This document shows, piece by piece, positions 60,799 through 64,000 of a stretch of DNA of 64,000 nt. A program made the position numbers and the translations under genes. This DNA comes from Conoideocrella luteorostrata. Taxonomy: Eukaryota; Ascomycota; Sordariomycetes; Hypocreales; Clavicipitaceae. The first letter of the stretch is position 1, and the number at the start of each line of letters is the position of its first letter. The stretch covers positions 1 through 64,000 of the forward strand of contig JASWJB010000100.1 of NCBI GenBank assembly GCA_032433595.1, written 5' to 3'. Below the pieces are notes generated by a model, which made no database searches, was not told the origin of the DNA, and worked only from the letters and a program-made list of their open reading frames with translations.

Positions 60799-61655
60799 TT
60801 GCGCGGCACGTTTCTTCTTGGTTGCGAATCCGCGGTTCTGCTTTTCGGAAAGCTCTACGGTCTCTTTGACGCAAAGTGGACGTGTATAATATCGGCTGTC
60901 CTACTCAACGTCAGTTCTGCTCTTTGCGGAGCGGCACCGAGCATCAATGCGCTGGTTGTTGGTCGGGTCCTCGCCGGCCTCGGACGGTGGGCGGCATGTA
61001 TGTGGGAGTGCTGACACTTATTACTGTCAATACGTCAGACCGCGACGCGCCCTGGGTATATGGGCATGATGTAAGTGTCAACTCAATTATCTATGCTTGA
61101 CGCATTATTTTATGTCCTCGGACGCCGATGTGGCAATCGCCGTGTAGCGGCGCTCTCTGGGGAGTTGGCACGATCCTGGGGCCAGTCGTTGGTGGCGCCT
61201 TTGCCGAATCTTCAGCAACTTGGCGATGGGCATTTTATTTGAACCTCTGTGTAGCCATTTTTTGTGTGCCCGTCTATCTCTTCTACTTGCCCTCTTTCAA
61301 GCTTCGCGCAGGCACAAAAACTCTCCAATTGGTCCGTGAATACGAGTTTGTCGGGACTGTGCTCATTGTCGGCGCGCTCATAACACTCATCATGGGCATT
61401 AATTTTGGTGGCACCCTTGCGATGATTGAGACGGACAGAGGGAGCGGGCAATCAATAGCTTCGCTTAGAGACGTCAGAGTTGTCATTCATATATCGCTCC
61501 GGCGACGTCCTACATTCATCATTATTGATGGCATCGACGAATGCCACGATCCAAAGCGCTTGCTGGAGACTGAGGAAGCCAGCCTGGATCACGACTGCCG
61601 TTTCATCCTTCTTGAACGACCCAAAATACACATTCCGCCCCAAAGGAAGAGATAG
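60799..61655 (+). pseudogene. MFS efflux transporter fragment fused to a NACHT fragment
   Basis: No ATG start: the frame opens at TTG with helix-like text (AVLLFGKLYGLFDAKWTC) and GRVLAGLG, typical of DHA-type drug efflux pumps. A frameshift near 60982 is needed to read on into GGMYVGVLTLITVNTSDR. After a possible intron come GALWGVGTILGPVVGGAFAE and WRWAFYLNLCVAIFCVPVYL, both MFS motifs. The frame then passes, without a break, at about 61437-61490 into RRRPTFIIIDGIDECHD, which is the Walker-B-type motif of NACHT/STAND NTPases, and stops at 61655. Neither half is complete. The MFS half fits the efflux pump of a metabolite cluster. Confidence 0.65.
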
Positions 61656-62597
61656 TCGAGATTACTGCTTCTTTCTTTGTTTTCCTAATGACCCATGCTA
61701 CCCACTCTACGATTAGTACTGGCCGATGAGGTCTTTTCCTCCGCGAATAACAGCAATGGGTTTTCGTGGCACTTAGCGGGCATATATTATTTTATGAGAA
61801 CAAACAAGAAGAACTAAGTAAAGAAATGAAAACCGAAACCTTGTAGCTTTTAAAAATCACGCAAATTAAGCTCATGTTTTGCGGTTAACCTGCAACCCCC
61901 TTTTGTTTGCGAAAACCCGATCTAGCTTCAGAGTGTGAGACTTTTACTTGGCCTAACCAGAATGCCCATAGAAGAGATACGCAAGGTCAAGGTTCGCCCG
62001 CAGCTTGTATGTCTATAAAACTAAGTGAGGCAAATTTAAGTTCACGATAGAACAATCCAGTATAGTGCCGGAGACCCCGAACAGCAAAGCTAGGTTAAGA
62101 GTAAAAGGTGTATTTAGTAACAGAAAGCATTATAATCTTAAAATTCTGTAGTGCTAATAAGGACAACATATATATTTACTTTACTATGTTGAACAAACAC
62201 CTTTCTTGAGGGTTGGGTACCCGTATTTGCGGTCTATTTGCTATGGGTTTAAAACAGATCCCGTTTCAAGACACAGATATGACCGCATGCACCCATTATT
62301 GGTCTAGTCATGATAAAGTGGGTTCCTAATAATTCCGAAACTTTTTGCATAGTAAACCCATGCAAAAAGTTTCGGAATAGGACCTAACTACTGTACAGCT
62401 CAAAACGCAATTCTAGATTCTCTGCCTGTGAGCATAGCGGAACAACACAATTCAAAATATTTATAAAGTCTCTCTTCTGTCGCTCTATCATTTTCTCTAT
62501 CTACTCATTCATCTAATCAGTTTAACTCATTTCCTTCAATACTTTATTCAAAGACTAAAATAACCAAATACCTAATCCTAAGTCCAAGCCTAAAAAA
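61656..62597. other. AT-rich gene-free stretch with foldback
   Basis: No gene seen. AT content rises between about 61780 and 62200. It contains a perfect foldback at 62332-62378. The segment 62455-62590 is pyrimidine-rich and probably the promoter or 5' UTR of the secreted-protein gene. Confidence 0.5.
62332..62378. repeat. Perfect 19-bp foldback repeat
   Basis: The arms 62332-62350 and 62360-62378 are exact reverse complements of each other (ATTCCGAAACTTTTTGCAT and its complement) around a 9-nt loop. CCTA on the left and TAGG on the right extend the symmetry with a bulge. Confidence 0.85.
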
Positions 62598-62955
62598 ATG
62601 GCCCGCATTACGGTTGTTGCACTCCTGGCCTGTATGCTATCACCGTTTCCACTCTTATTATTCATGACTAACACTTCTATAAGTTGCCATGTCTACATTG
62701 GCGCTTCCTCAGGCGCCTACAGGAAACAATGAGCCTATCCTCGACTTTCAGGGCAATCCGTTATCGAAGGACAAGGAGGCGCAATTTCTGAAGCTAGAAG
62801 AAAGCGCCGAACAGAAAGAGAAGCAGTTGGTGGCTACATTCACCAAAGAGCAGCAGGAGATGGATCAGGATATTCAGAATAAGTACAGCCAGCTGGATGC
62901 TATACTGGGCGTACCAAAGAATGCTAAGAGGCAGATCCGTATCAATTCACTTTAG
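62598..62955 (+). CDS. Small secreted coiled-coil protein
   Basis: Two exons (62598-62631, 62684-62955) joined by a GTATGC...ATAAG intron with a GACTAAC branch site give 101 aa. The splice creates a clean signal peptide (core ARITVVALLAFAMSTLA) with likely cleavage before LPQAP. The mature part is short, acidic/basic and helical: AQFLKLEESAEQKEKQLVA and FTKEQQEMDQDIQNKY form heptad-like repeats. It has no cysteines. Reading only the second exon would miss the signal peptide and call it cytosolic. No family recognised; it could be an effector-type or wall-associated protein. Confidence 0.75.
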
Positions 62956-64000
62956 GCGCGTCGTCAGAGTTCCTACAATTATACATAGCGATCATTGTAA
63001 CCCTTCCATGACTGAGTCTTGGATTACAAAGAGCAATAAAGTTATTTCATGCAAAACTGCCTTGCTCAAGTGAAGAGTGCCTCTTTAAATAAAGTTGATC
63101 GCTGCAAATTGGCTGTCGCTCTGGAGCGCCTGGCGGGCACCCCCCACCCCGGCGCTCTGAGCCGCATTTGGCAAGATTAGCGAACCATTACTTCACTGCA
63201 ATTTCAACCCCTCCTGAGGGTTTGCTTCCCCACCAAGAGAGCTAACCTTCACTGCAATTTCGAAAACTCCTGACCACAAATTCCTCGCAACAATAAGTAT
63301 AGCCAGCTAGCTTAAAATAGACCAAGCGCTGTGCTAATAGATCCCCAGTGCCTGAGTGTGCGTGGGTGCGTGGGTTGAGCGGCGGTTAGCCCAGCGCTCT
63401 GAAAATTGTTCTCCAACAGTGGCGTCCCGTCCTCCAAAAATAAACGCTCCTACCTCAAGAAATGGATGCACATTTGTTGTGAACATGCACTTTGTTGTAA
63501 GGCCTCATACAGGTCTATTCTGGACCTCGGGGTTATTAATTCTGCCTGCATTGCCGACTCTGCTGGGGGTATGCCTGGACTAGGAAAAGCTTCCACATGC
63601 CGCGGTGAAGATATAGACGTACGCAGAGACCAGTAAGTCAGAGAGGTATTCCCTCTCCCTACCGAAGCCGCATAACGCGACAAGAGACTTCGTTGTGTGC
63701 CAGAGATATTTTGCCATGACCTTGTGTGTAATTCACGTGTGAAGAGTAGGGCAATTAACCTTCCTTGCCGAATATAGCTAGTCACAGCGTTAAATGTTGT
63801 TCCGTTTATCGCCTATTCGTAAAACTCGACAATTCTCCCTCTAATGGAGCCTCTAAAGCTTTTCGCAGGCTAAATTTATTGCTGGGCTTTAATAAAGAGA
63901 CAACCAGAGTTTCAGAGTCGCTATTTCATGGACACTCAACCTTATGTTCAGGGTCTTATCGATAATTTTCCCAACTAATCACACACATTGTTTCGTCTCG
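62956..64000. other. Gene-free stretch to the window end
   Basis: No supported gene. The phrase CACTGCAATTTC occurs twice (63195 and 63249), a weak direct repeat. Confidence 0.5.

Noticed and set aside
1..64000. CRISPR arrays, rRNA genes, complete transposons
   Set aside because: No spaced direct repeats, no rRNA text, and no transposase or reverse-transcriptase motifs were seen in any frame.

Overview
The window is nuclear DNA of a filamentous ascomycete. Genes are split by many short introns (about 50-150 nt, GT-AG with CTAAC/CTGAC-like branch sites). Family signatures (HET domain, Pth11-type rhodopsin receptor, WSC/GPI surface protein, DUF8004-type and DUF924 proteins, NRPS-like and PKS fragments) point to Pezizomycotina. 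Overall similarity of the housekeeping proteins suggests Sordariomycetes, probably Hypocreales; that placement is inference, not a database result. I rebuilt exon-intron structures by hand from splice consensus and reading frame. Wherever a multi-exon model is given, the exons sum to an intact frame.

Layout. 1-6261: a transmembrane glycoprotein-like gene, Mediator subunit MED22 and the tRNA pseudouridine synthase PUS1, the last two convergent. 6649-14000: an accessory stretch with a HET-domain gene, a truncated SNF2-like remnant ending in a foldback hairpin, and a decayed repeat-containing GPI surface-protein gene. 14615-26500: sparse; a secreted berberine-bridge-type oxidase, a seven-helix Pth11-like receptor, a single-pass membrane protein with two PY motifs, and an inverted pair of small Cys-rich ORFs. 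26512-56353: mostly housekeeping genes: the sulfur regulator MET30/sconB, succinate-fumarate carrier SFC1/acuL, twinfilin, a WSC-domain wall sensor-like protein, ribosomal protein eS7, dynactin p62, a DUF8004-type protein, a polytopic membrane protein, a mitochondrial-looking DUF924 protein, an MFS sugar/quinate-type transporter, two small membrane proteins and a CofD/UPF0052 protein. 57048-61655: a ruined secondary-metabolism locus (NRPS-like adenylation pseudogene, starter-unit acyltransferase fragment, MFS efflux fragment fused to a NACHT fragment). 62598-62955: a small secreted coiled-coil protein.

Two patterns span the window. Intergenic DNA is rich in an exact 9-mer, TACGGAGTA/TACTCCGTA (at least 21 hand-counted copies, none in a coding exon, against about 0.5 expected by chance). 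Several short foldback inverted repeats (622-686, 10008-10093, 62332-62378) sit in the decayed regions. I see no tRNA, rRNA, CRISPR array or complete transposon. I did not find a clearly new multi-gene system. The strongest oddities are the His/Asp/Asn tract inside MET30, the 9-mer, the repeat-built surface-protein pseudogene and the MFS-NACHT chimera.
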